Assembly (NCBI RefSeq): GCF_019320115.1
Contig: NC_089593.1
Span: forward strand, 14,784,789 to 14,848,788
DNA length: 64,000 nt
DNA from: Miscanthus floridulus
Taxonomy: Eukaryota > Streptophyta > Magnoliopsida > Poales > Poaceae
Reading direction: 5' to 3'
In this document: one piece after another, positions 11,463 through 21,599 of the stretch
How the letters are laid out: each line of letters begins with the position of its first letter
How positions within the stretch are numbered: the first letter of the stretch is position 1
Notes under the pieces: generated by a model
The model's database searches: none
The model's input: only the letters and a program-made list of their open reading frames with translations
Told to the model about the DNA's origin: nothing
Translations under genes and position numbers: made by a program

Positions 11463-11598
11463 GATGGAGCCAATCAACGGTCGCCACGCGAGCATATGTG
11501 CGTACGCGCCGCGTCACGCGGGCAAATGGATATTTCCATTCCTTTGCAGCCCAGCGGTGGCTTTGTGACTCGTGACGTGTGCTCTAGATGTCGCCGTC
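11463..11598 (+). promoter_or_regulatory. Upstream region of the small gene
   Basis: The region lies 190-320 bp upstream of the ATG. It contains CCAATCAA, a TGACGTGTG ACGT-core site and CAAATGGATATTTCCATTCC. Conservation with the duplicate at 10001-10135 suggests functional or recently duplicated promoter DNA. The transcription start is not determined. Confidence 0.4.
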
Positions 11599-11784
11599 TC
11601 CTTCCGCCACCTTCGTTCACGTTCTAGACTCCTCTCGCCGCCCACACCGTCCTGTCACCAGGCAGAGAACAAGAACAAGCAGCGCAGCAGTTCAGTCCAG
11701 CCAGCACACACCATCTCATCCCATCGAATCGATCCTCATCTCTTCTTCCACGGAACCGCGCGCGATCTCTCAGCAGCACCGATA

Positions 11785-12222
11785 ATGGCGGCGTACATGC
11801 GCGTGACGCACCGGGACGATGTGACGGAGAAGATGCCAATCCCAGAGACGCGGAGCCCGGATACGGTGAAGTACTTCGAGCGCAAGCTGGAGAAGCAAGG
11901 GTTCCACCGCTTCGAGCGCCACCCGGCGAACGCGCCCCGCGGCGTGGGCATCGGCGCGCCGCCGCCCAAGTCCGGGCGCGGCGGCAAGTTCACCTGGGAG
12001 GGCCCCGGCGGCGTCGTCGAGGGCCAGCTCGACCCCGCGCCGCCCGCCATCGACCCCAACGACCCCAACTACGAGGAGGGGGAAGAGGGAGGAGGAGCGG
12101 ACGAGGAGGTGGCTAGGGAGGTGATCGTCGGGGAGGTGGAGGTGGCTAAGGTCGCCGAGAGCAGGGATGGCGTCGCTAGGGTCGACGTCGCGCCGCCCCT
12201 GCTCCAGGATCAGAAGCAGTAG
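11785..12222 (+). CDS. Small plant protein of unknown function (145 aa)
   Basis: The intronless frame runs from the ATG at 11785 (context GATAATGGCG) to TAG at 12220-12222. The upstream in-frame extension to 11572 is GT/CT-rich leader-like sequence without a good start. The N-terminal half is well structured: MAAYMRVTHRDDVTEKMP, a predicted helix SPDTVKYFERKLEKQGF, then a basic Arg/Pro/Gly stretch. The C-terminal half is acidic (EEGEEGG then Val/Glu-rich) and probably disordered. No signal peptide or membrane segment is visible. Codon use is strongly GC-ending, as in many grass genes. The N-terminal block looks like a conserved plant-specific protein, but I cannot assign a function. Confidence 0.75.
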   Translation: MAAYMRVTHRDDVTEKMPIPETRSPDTVKYFERKLEKQGFHRFERHPANAPRGVGIGAPPPKSGRGGKFTWEGPGGVVEGQLDPAPPAIDPNDPNYEEGEEGGGADEEVAREVIVGEVEVAKVAESRDGVARVDVAPPLLQDQKQ

Positions 12223-12670
12223 ACGCTTTTTTATTTCTTCTGTTGTTTTCTGGATGCGTCTCGACTCTCGACTCGGTGTGTGTTTTGAGTTTGTTCGGTG
12301 CAGAGAGTGCCCGTCAAGTCTTCTGCTTTAATTAATGTACTAATAAGTAATAAATTAACCAGTGTGAAAGCAAGTGTGGATTATCTTTGCACTAAGTTTC
12401 CAGATATGCCATCGTAGGATTAGTTGCCATCTTCATCGTGTTGCAGTGATATACGGTTCAGTTTTCCCTGTTTGAAACCGGGCTAAAAAATCAGCCGACT
12501 ACTAGGATACAAGGACCCAACAACTCAAAGCACGAAGACCGACTGCTGAAACTTTTAGCGCACAAGCATTTAGTTGAAAACAACAAACAATCACTGACTA
12601 TTAACAACTTGAACAATAGCAAGTGTTTGATTTGTCAAGCAAATGATCGCTCGAACTTACATTTCACACG
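12223..12670 (+). other. 3'UTR and spacer downstream of the small gene
   Basis: A T-rich 3' flank carries AATAAATTAACC near 12348, a plausible polyadenylation region for the small gene. The rest is AT-rich spacer without ORFs. Confidence 0.4.
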
Positions 12671-12760
12671 AATTGTTGCGAAATAAGAATCTTAAAACTA
12701 AGCCCAAGTAACAGGAATTGTTGCGAAAAAATAATCTTAAAGCTAAGCCCAAGTATCAGG
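12671..12760. repeat. Two tandem 45-bp repeats
   Basis: Two 45-bp units (12671-12715 and 12716-12760) share AATTGTTGCGAA, AATCTTAAA and CTAAGCCCAAGTA with a few substitutions. They are non-coding. Confidence 0.7.
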
Positions 12761-12911
12761 AAGGTTAGAGATCCAGTTTTTTTTTTGGGGTAAGCTTCTT
12801 GATAGGCCTTATGGGTGTCAAAGACAGCCCATTCTTGAACTTGGAAGATTTGATGTAAAACGATGGGAGTTCATATCATATTTTTCTGAAGTTGCATCGT
12901 CGTCTGTTCAT

Positions 12912-13266
12912 AGCGGATGTTCTGCCGCTATCATACTTCGTCGTTGTTGTCGTTGGTCTTCTCTCTGATAGATGCTTTGCTGTCGAGAGTGTGATAGCCA
13001 CTTCTCTCTGTGGATATTTTGTCGTAGGGGGCGTCTTTGTCTCTTCCCCGGTGATGACTTGGCCGCCGGTGGAATCCTTGGCGGACACTTTATCGTCGTT
13101 GGCTCTTTGGTCCCCTCTCTGGTAGATGCTCTGCTGCCGAGAGTGTGCGGGCTCACTTTTTGGAAGATAATTGGCCGTCGTGGTTGCTTGGTCTTCGTTG
13201 GCGGATGCTTTGCCGCCGTTGCTGCTGGATGCTCCTGTGCTTTCTCTAGGTGGATGCTTTGCCACC
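12912..13266. repeat. Degenerate array of small hairpins with compensatory changes
   Basis: At least five units share the core GATGCTTTGC or GATGYTCTGC flanked by self-complementary arms: AGCGG/CCGCT (12912), GATAG/CTGTC (12967), GGTAG/CTGCC (13121), GGCGG/CCGCC (13200) and GGTGG/CCACC (13249). At 12961 and 13115 the arms extend outward with CTCTC...GAGAG. Arm bases change in pairs between units, with G-T wobble in two. There is no credible ORF. It may be part of an old transposon. Confidence 0.5.
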
Positions 13267-13319
13267 ACGGCTTTGTCTATCTTTGAGGCAACCTTTGTGT
13301 TGATTCTTTTATTGCAGGC

Positions 13320-13776
13320 TTAGTTATAGGTCTTAGGTGTCGAGGGCAGTGTAGTGGGGTCGGAACTGCGGCACGCATTATTGTTCGAGTCGGTGTCAGA
13401 GTACGTGTGTCCGGTGGCTCGGGTGGACTCAAGAACATGAGAATCACAGAGGACGCAACAATTTATCCTGGTTCGGGCCGATCGGTGCCCTACGTCCAGC
13501 AACTGATGATCCTTATACTCAAGAGCACAAAAAATCAAAGGTTACAACAGAGTGTACAGGAGGAAGAGAGATTTGGTAGGGGGTTAGCTCGGTGCTAATC
13601 CTGAGGTTGCCTCGCCGCCGGTGGAACCATCCCCTCGTCGGAGAGGAGGAAGACGACGGGTGTGGTGGAGGAGTTCTCGATGCCCCTATGGAGGTTGCCC
13701 TGCTCTCGGTGCTGAGCAGGAGCGGATCGATGAGGAATGGAATGATCTATCTGGGATCGTCCTCCCCCCTCTAGGA
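13320..13776. mobile_element. Gypsy LTR-like fragment
   Basis: The block around 13445-13500 (ATTTATCCTGGTTCGGGCCG, then CCCTACGTCCAG) has the same wording as the reverse complement of 46865-46965 inside a Tat-like LTR. No boundary is clear, so this is a decayed LTR fragment. Confidence 0.35.
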
Positions 13777-15726
13777 TGTAACACCCTAAAATTTGCTATT
13801 TTGGAAATGTAGTTAAATCGATTTAATTACGAATTTTTTTGTGCACATGAAATATAGGAAAAAGAATATTTTTCATTAAATTAAAATTCTTCATAAGGAG
13901 TAGCAACATGGATGTGCATACATGCCAGTGAATTTGATTTATTGCAATGAGTGGTTGAATCCAAAATTCAAATTGAATTCAAAATGTTTTTGTAAATTTG
14001 AAAATGGTTTGAATTTCTTTTGGAAATAAATTAAAAATGGCTTTGAAAAAGGGAATTGGAAAATAAAAGAGTTTAAAAAGGGTTGTAAAATTTATTTTTG
14101 GAAGCTTACTAAAATTTGCTCATTTTTATTGGAATTGAAAAGTATATTTGAAACTATATTTGAATTTCATTTGGGTCATATTTGAAATTTGGATTGAAAA
14201 TGGGAAAATGGAAAAGCACTGCTTGCCCTCTCTGCGGCCCAGTTCAGCCCAGCCTGCTCCTCCCCGCCTCTTCCCTCTCTCGCGCATGGGCCCAGCCGGC
14301 CTCTCCCGCTTCCCCTCTTGTGCTTTCACGCAGCCCAACAAGCAGGCTGGCCCAGGCTGAAGCCGTGCAAGCACCATCCCTCTCTCCCTCGGCCCACTTC
14401 TTCGCGCTCGGCCCTGCAGAGCCCGCGTCGCCGCGCCTCCTCTCTCCACTTGGTCACGCTGACAGGTGGGCCCTCCTTGCCAGTCGTGTCTCCAACCTCT
14501 CATCCTCGCCTCGGACTCCTTCACCGCCGCCGCTGAGTGTCCACAGCTGCCCCGTCTTCGCCTTGGCGTGTGCCCCACGCTTAACCGTGCCCTTAAATAG
14601 TAGGCCGCACCCTGCTGCCTCCCATCTAGTCGCCAAAGCCGCCTTGCCTCGTCCAGAGCTTGCAAGCGCCGCCGCAACCCTAGCACCCGCCGCCGCATGC
14701 GATTCCGCCACGGCCGTGCTGCACCATCGATCTAAGCTGCTCTCCGGTCTTCGCATCTCGGTAAGGAAGCCTCTAGGGACCGTGTTTTACCCCCTCATGC
14801 TCTAATTTTGTCCGCGCACTGTCACTGGAGCTTGCCGTCCACTCCGCCGCGCTGCCCGATGTCGCGGTCCTGTCTTCGACCTCGAAAAAGCCCTTGGTGA
14901 GTTCACCGTGTCTTTCTCTTTTTCCCCGTGCTTTCTTTTTGACCGATGATGTCCAGAACGTCGAGAACGACGAACTCCGGCGAGGTCCTTTGCTCCCTGG
15001 CCATGGCGCCGCCGCGCACAGCGCCGCTCCGGCGACCCTCATGCCCGATTTGATCTACACCATCCGATCTGAGATCAACGGCCTAGATTAGAACATATTG
15101 GTTCGCTGGCCTTTTTGCTAAAGAGACCCTGGGTTTTTATGAAATCAACCCGTAGTCCACCCTCTATTGAAAATAATTCAACATATGCCCCTAGATTTTT
15201 TGTTTCAACCCCTGCAGTTTTTCAAAAATGACGCCCGGTCCACAGGACTGTTTTAATTCGGTTTTTCATTATTTTTAATATGAAATTAATTTCAAAATAT
15301 TTATAAAATTGCCACTATCTTCTATAGGCTATATCTTCTCCGTTTTAACTTCAATTTGACCCGTTCAAGTTGCGTTAGGTTCGTAATTCCACAATCTACA
15401 TGTTCATCCTATTGTTAAATATATATTTCAACTTTTGAAATTCGAGGTTAGATTTAATCTATTATTTTCTTAAAGAAAATCTTGTTTAATTCATAACTTT
15501 TTCGTTATAGGTTTGATTAGAGTGCTTTTCGTGTCCGTGTGTTCGTAGTGAGATGTAGATTCGTTTTATAAACTTTTCATCTTGATTTTATGTTCGGTGT
15601 ACTATTGTAATTTAGATCTATTGTTTGCTTCATGTATGATTGCATGGATGCTTGTGTGGTGCTTTATGATCATGTCTAGTCGGTGAGCTATACGTGGTGA
15701 ATCAAGAAGCAGATCTTTGAAGGTTG
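13777..15726 (+). repeat. Truncated gypsy LTR (TGTAACACCC type)
   Basis: It begins TGTAACACCCTAAAATTTGC, a start typical of long gypsy LTRs. An AT-rich U3-like part is followed by a GC-rich leader (14215-15060) with CTTAAATAG near 14594. The sequence stays LTR-like to about 15726 (GTGAATCAAGAAG) and then changes abruptly into minus-strand coiled-coil coding remnants. I find no matching right end or target duplication, so it is probably truncated. Confidence 0.5.
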
Positions 15727-15729
15727 GGA

Positions 15730-16864
15730 TGGCTCTGGGGCCAGCTTGAGCTCGTTGTAGACCAGCTAGACGACGAGCGCAGGTTGTCATGTTCATCGCT
15801 CTCCTTCTAGAGGGTGTCCTTTACCTCGCCGAGCTCCTTCTCTAGGCCGTGGCTCTTCACCACCTCCGCCCTAAGCTTGTCGTCGAGACCTGCCCAAGTC
15901 ACGTACTGACCGTGTCAAAAGGCTTACCATGGATTCTTGGGAGAAAGACAACAAGGGAAACCGAAGACTTACCATCCACCTCCACCTAAAGCTTGCGCAC
16001 CTCATCGCGCTGCCGGGTCACCTTGGCCTCCAAGCGCTAGACCTCTTCTTGGCGCTGACCGACCTCCGTTGCGAGGCCGATGGACACGCCCTCGATGGCA
16101 ACCTTTAGGTCCCTCTCCCCTTGAAGCTCATCCTTGAGATGGCCGATCCGCTGCTGAGCGTCGGTGCACTCCTGACGAGCCAGGTCAATCCCCATGCGGA
16201 GCTCCTCTATGGCCTAGAGCAAATTGTCCCGCTCCTTCCATAGCCGCCCTACCTCTACGGCGTTCGTGCACACCCTCTCGATCAGTGTCATGAGCTTCTC
16301 CTCAGCCACCTCCTGAAGGGCATCCTCTATGGCATCGTCGCGAGCGTCCTTCTCCCTGACTCAGAAGTCGGCCACCTCTCGGGCAGTAGGGGCAAGCTTA
16401 GCCACCTCCTGAAGGGCGACAGCGAGCTGCACGGCTAGCCCCTCACTCCGCCATGTCTCCTCAGCAAGGAACTAGGATTTCTCCCGGCTACGGGCCATAA
16501 GGATCTACGAAGAAGACAAGACTTAGAGGTGCAGGAAGAGAATATGAGGGTTGGAAGCATGGTCATATCATACCTGGCCAACCGAGGCAACAATGTTGCG
16601 CATTGAGCTCAGCATGGTGGTCAGGGCGCGAACCGCGTCCCCAACCTCCATGTGGATGCTCCCCCATTCCCTCTCCTCTGCTGCTTCATCGAGGGCAGCC
16701 ACCCAGATCAGAGACTGGGACGTCCCCGCGCCGACCTCAAGCGGCGTCGACCTCTCTTGCGGCGATAGCTCCTCCAGAGTGGCTCCTCTAGCTATAGAGG
16801 GGGCAGGTGACGTAGACACGAAGGCCTGCCCTATCGCTACATCCACAAAGGATGCCTTGGGTGT
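15730..16864 (-). pseudogene. C-terminal coiled-coil part of the old Tat-like element's antisense ORF
   Basis: Read on the minus strand this is a heptad-rich segment (ALQEVAKLAP, KLMTLIERV, GHLKDELQGERDL, RLEAKVTRQRDEV) interrupted by several stops, mostly TAG where Gln would fit. Such coiled-coil tails follow PF04195-like domains in antisense ORFs of Tat-like gypsy elements. The N-terminal pieces are at 29413-29944 and 43225-44594. The three pieces are separated by a gypsy and a copia insertion, each with clean target duplications. A TACCTGGCC/AG-type boundary near 16500-16575 may be an intron. Confidence 0.55.
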
Positions 16865-16869
16865 GCCCC

Positions 16870-17779
16870 TGTTGATGCAAAAGTGATCTGCAAACACAAA
16901 GGGCTAATACCCGAATCGATATCCAAAGCGTGCCAGTCGATTTGACCTACTAATCGACAAGGATGAAGACACGAACACTTTGATCCTGACAACAGCGATA
17001 CGCCCGGAAGTCACGGCCAAGAGGTGCTCACACGGAACTCGAGAATCGCCGAAGGTCGCACTGAAGCGATGCAGCTCGCCGAATCAATGAGAACTCGTAA
17101 AGAGGAAAAATATGCAAATTGACGAAGTCGCCGAAAAGTAAGTAGATGCAAATAGGAGTAAAAAGTTGGTTTTGATATTGATTGATATTATATTACATTG
17201 CCCTTTACTCCATATTTATACCCTGATCTAAAGAGACACAACCAAACACAACTAGGACACCAATCCCGTATCTAAGGAAACACGTGACTCTTACACGAAT
17301 CATAACCTAACAAATACAGAAAAGGAAACCAACTCCTATCTATTTCCCTGTCCGCCTTAATTACGATGGAAATCTCACTGTCCTCCTTCCCATCGGCATA
17401 CTCCCTATTTCATCGGCAGCAGGCTTCAAGTCTTCCTTCATCGGCATACTCCCTGCTTCATCGGCAGTAGTCTTCAAGTCTTCCTTCATCGGCATACTCC
17501 CTGCTTCATCGGCAGTAGTCTTCAAGTCTTCCTTCATCGGCATACTCCCTGTTTCATCGGCAGTAGTCTTTAAGTCTTCCTTCATCGGCATCGACAACAA
17601 CTCCTCCAACCTCATCGGCAACGCCCGAGTCCAAATCAACCTTTCCATCAATCATCACCAACTATCGGCAACCATTTTTACAAACTGGCTTTCATTGGCT
17701 ATCAAAGTATTCAATAACTTTCCCCTTGCCGATTGGTCCACTCCGATTATTTTGACATGTGCAAAAAACGGTGTCAACA
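16870..17779 (-). repeat. 3' LTR of the gypsy element
   Basis: This 910-bp LTR is TG...CA-bounded, reading TGTTGACACCG...TTTGCATCAACA on the minus strand. It contains four copies of a 48-bp repeat (17391-17582). Compared with the other LTR I see one substitution (C at 17123, T at 28804) plus one extra repeat unit. Confidence 0.9.
17391..17582. repeat. Four 48-bp tandem repeats in the left LTR
   Basis: Each unit carries two TCGGCA words (CATCGGCATACTCCC and CATCGGCAGYAG) and ends TCTTCCTT. The other LTR has three units at 29072-29215. The period is divisible by three, so an open frame runs through it in some readings; I regard that as a by-product. Confidence 0.85.
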
Positions 17780-17797
17780 CATGCCCCCCAATTTCGG
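17780..17797 (-). promoter_or_regulatory. Polypurine tract of the gypsy element
   Basis: On the minus strand AAATTGGGGGGCATG lies immediately upstream of the 3' LTR, the position where plus-strand DNA synthesis is primed. Confidence 0.65.
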
Positions 17798-18203
17798 AGT
17801 ATAAAACCATTAATGCTCCGAAATTTACTCCAGATAACGCTTGCCTTTGCCCAATTACCGTAACTCATTCTCCAAGCCAAAACTTGATTTGTTATCAAAT
17901 CCAATCAAATCTAATCTTGATCCACGCACCTCAGTAAATATCGCACAATCGCCAACCACTCTTGCCTTGATTGAGATACCAAAATAATAACCCATCGGCA
18001 AGATCCTAACATGATAATGCTGCCATTTTAAGAATTAAAATATCATGTATCAATATCCCTTCCAAGTCATGATTGCTTGTTATTAACTCATCTGTACAAT
18101 CCCCTGATTATCGCGCGAATAGTTACCATATCCCCCTGCACCGCCTTGACCTATATGCGCGCGTCATAGAGATAAGTCCAAAATACCCTTATCCTGGCCG
18201 GCT

Positions 18204-18212
18204 TATAAATAG
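18204..18212 (+). promoter_or_regulatory. TATA box of the antisense PMD gene
   Basis: TATAAATAG lies about 165 bp upstream of the first ATG (18375) and precedes a pyrimidine-rich leader (TTCTCTCTCTCC). Position and sequence fit a plant core promoter reading opposite to the element's gag-pol. Confidence 0.5.
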
Positions 18213-18374
18213 ATTTCTCCAGAACCCTCATTTTCTATCTTCAGCCCCCAATCCTTGGCATTCTCTCTCTCCGGCGGCGACTCCGACGAACAACCGCGCG
18301 ACCTCAACCAACCAGAACCCTTCTCCGGCGCTAACTTCAAGTCCCCGGCTCGTATCTCCACCTTCCTCAAGACA

Positions 18375-21300
18375 ATGGCCATCAACTTCGACGTCCCCGC
18401 GGTTCGCTCCACTTCCATTACCTTTTACTTTGATCTTTTTGCAAATTTATTCAGTTGGTGATTTTTCTTTTCTTCTGTCTTCCGGATTCCATAACCTTAG
18501 GAACTGCGCAACAAATTAGTTATCCCAACCGATCAGCCACACGTCCAATGCCTCGGACCAATGGGCAACCCAGATCCAACCGATCTGATCAACGCAGAGG
18601 TTAACAGAATCCCCTTTAGAGCCCAAAATTTCTCTCTGAACTTGTGGAAAGACACATTCCGATCTTGGCCCAAAACCACCAAAGGGTGGAAAGATTGGTA
18701 TTTGAGGGTCAATAGATCGATGCAAGTATACTGGGCAGAGCGAAAGTTAGACCAATGTATCAGGCTCTCTATTGCCGATATGCAGAAAAATGAATCAATG
18801 ATAATTGCAGCTGCTTATTTCTGGTCAGATACGACCAATACTTTTATGTTTGGACATGGCCCAGCTACCCCTACCCTTGCCGATGTCCACATGCTTACTG
18901 GCTTGGACATCTCAACTGCCGATGAAGGCTCCATCTATGGTAGAAAGCCTGAATATAGAGTGAATACCCGTAACATCGGCGGTTGGACAGGATATATTCA
19001 AGAATACCAGAAAACCGGGACACCTAGCCAGAGGGAACATGCCACATTCCTGAATATGTGGTTAGAAAAATTTATCTTCTGTGGTCGATCAGTAGGACCA
19101 ACCAACGCCTTCCTCCCTGCAGCTGAACTTCTGGCTAATGGCGTAAGGTTTCCTCTTGGCCGATACCTTCTGAGCTCTACTTATCATCTTCTTCACCAAG
19201 TGTCTCAGAAACTCCTGCTTGGCGAACCCATCGGCAACCTGGGAGGCCCGTGGTGGTTCATCAACATGTGGCTGAATGCCCATATGCACAAACGTTTGCA
19301 ATGGGACTTTTTTGCTCAACAATTCCCACGAGAAATTGCTGAAGATTATGTGTTCGGGGATGATGAATCGGCAACACGCTCACCCCTCAATTTTGGTGAA
19401 GCCATAATTGTCCTTCCTGGAACAGAAGCCAACGAAGACCAAATCGGCAGATTCTTTCAAAGCTTCTATAATGGCCTTTCTCGTGATCATAGGGCCTGGG
19501 TGCCTTACATCGACGAAGAAAACAGATTCCCCCTTCTTTTCAACTTTGCCGATGACACTCTGAATCAAGATAATGAGCTCATGATGGCTATCATCACTCC
19601 CAGGGCAATTCCAGTAAACACATTCGGCAGCGGGAAAAACACCAACATTACATATGAATTTTACAACCCATCGGCAGTATCCCGCCAATTGGCTTTTGGG
19701 CAACTGCCAATCAAACTCTGCTTTGCCGATGTGATCAAACCCAGGGAAACAATCACCTGCGGAACAGACTGGAACAAGGTAGTACAACTTTCTCCTGATG
19801 CCGATACCACAGATGTTGATATATCCACCTGGACACCAATATCTTTCATCACCGAGTCATACAAGCAATGGTGGCGAGAGTGGAAAGAGCAACTGTTCGC
19901 GACTTCTGCTCACACCTATCGGCACATGATCGATTCTGAATATGCCATCCCTGACGACGCGGTAAGTTTCCTTGAACTCCCTTCTGCTTTTCTTTTCATT
20001 TATTAGTAACTGATTCCCTTGTAACAGGTTAACAACCCAGCACCATCGGTGAGCAAAAGTGGGAAACCCTTCAACCTCCGGCCTATTTCCCCAACATCGC
20101 CGATCGGCTACAACGCTCCCACCTTAGCCGCTTTGACCCACCAGAAGATTCGTACTAAGACCATCACTTCTAAGTCCAAATTGGCTACATCCAGGGCTAC
20201 CCCATCGGCCGCTGCTACAACCTTGGTCAAAGCCTTTAAGGTAACAACCTTGTCTATTTTATTTTATTTTCACTTATGCCGATCACAAACTACATTAACC
20301 TTAATCATTAGGGGGTAAGAGCTGCTACGGGATCGTCATCGGCAATTCCGCCGATATCAAGCACCACTCCTTCAGAGGTAGCTTCTTGACTTTACATTTT
20401 ATCTGTTAAATATCATATCTCACACTTGTTTTGCAGCAACAACTGGGCACATCGGCAAACGTACCAGATGCCCAAGCTTCACAACCAACAAGTGTTGATG
20501 CCCCCCAGCCAATCATTGCCGATGTCCAAGCAAAGCGCAAAGCTTCAACAGATACTGAAGCACAGCCAAAACGACAAAGGTCTATGCCGATCCCTGCATC
20601 TGCCCCAATATCATCGGTCATCATACCTCAAGAGCCCACCACCGATGAAGTCACAGAAGATATCCCATCGGCAAGCTCAGCCGATCCACACGACATACTC
20701 CAGGTTGCTTCCTCCAGTCAAGCACAGGAAATTGCCTTGAAACAGGTAGACCGATCAACCTATCTGATTTTACAATACTCATACTTACCCCTGATTGATT
20801 TCCTTGTCTTTCTCTCAGGAACAAGATTCCCCGAACAGCCTGTTTTCCTTTGCTATTGACATTTCTGACGACGATGGAGAGGAAACAAGTTCTTCCCTTG
20901 CACTGGGAACAATATCGGCAGAGACTAAATCTAAGTTGGAAACCCTCCTGAATTTGCTACAGCAAGGTACCGCCCAACTGGTAGATGATTCGGACCCCGC
21001 AAAGGCAATTTTCAAAACAATTCGCGGCCAGGTCCCTGCCGATGTTGAAGAAATACTCTTCCCAGCAGCTCACTTAGAAAGTCGTCAACTGCAATATCAA
21101 CGGGCTGCTCAGCGCATTGCCGATAGAGCAGCTCAAGCTCAACTTAAAGAGGAGATGCTACAACTGAAACAAATCGCTGATGAGAAGCACAAGGGCATCG
21201 TCAACTTGCAGACTTCGGGTGCTGCACTTAAGCAGAAAATCTTGGATCTATCGGCAAGGAAGGCAGCTCTATTGGCCGAATTGAAAGAAATCGATGCAGC

Positions 21301-21514
21301 CTTAACTCATGCTCAACAAGAAGAAAGCCAGCTACCCAATGCCGTCAAAGCCCTTCAGCAAGAAAGAGATATCCATGCTCGCAAAGCTTTAGCCATGAAG
21401 AAGAAACTCAAGCCTGTGGAAGGTGCTGCCGATGACGATATCAAAGAAATGGAAGAAGCTGACCAGATTCGCCTGCGTGCGATATTAGCTATCCAATCCT
21501 TGCTGAACGTGTAA
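18375..21514 (+). CDS. Six-exon plant-mobile-domain (PMD) protein with NLS and coiled coil, antisense in the gypsy element
   Basis: Exons inferred from GT-AG junctions and frame: 18375-18401, 18501-19961, 20028-20240, 20312-20377, 20437-20745 and 20819-21514. All five introns are phase 0, giving about 923 residues; the first donor (GTTCGC) is weak and the ATG at 18561 is an alternative start. Residues of about 50-480 match the plant mobile domain (PF10536, 'aminotransferase-like'), with cues LADVHMLTGLDI, FLNMWLEKFIF, FPLGRYLLSSTYHLLHQ and GPWWFINMWL. A Ser/Pro-rich linker follows, with a bipartite nuclear signal (KRK at about 622-624, PKRQR at about 633-637). Residues of about 720-915 form a coiled coil. 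PMD proteins occur in transposons and in host factors such as Arabidopsis MAIN/MAIL1, which affect transposon silencing. An analogous role here is inference. The stop is 85 bp from the convergent pol stop. Confidence 0.8.
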
Positions 21515-21599
21515 TCTTATTTATTGTATCGGCACTTTATGAGACATTGATACCCTTGCATAATTCTAGCCGATAGTACTGTTATCGGCACTTATACTT

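Noticed and set aside
12876..13286. 130- and 104-residue ORFs
   Set aside because: They overlap a hairpin array in opposite strands and frames and contain no recognisable protein feature.
17361..17651. 96-residue ORF of repeated MPMKEDLKTTADE-like units
   Set aside because: It is a reading of the 48-bp LTR tandem repeat, whose period is divisible by three; the other LTR gives the same ORF with one unit fewer.
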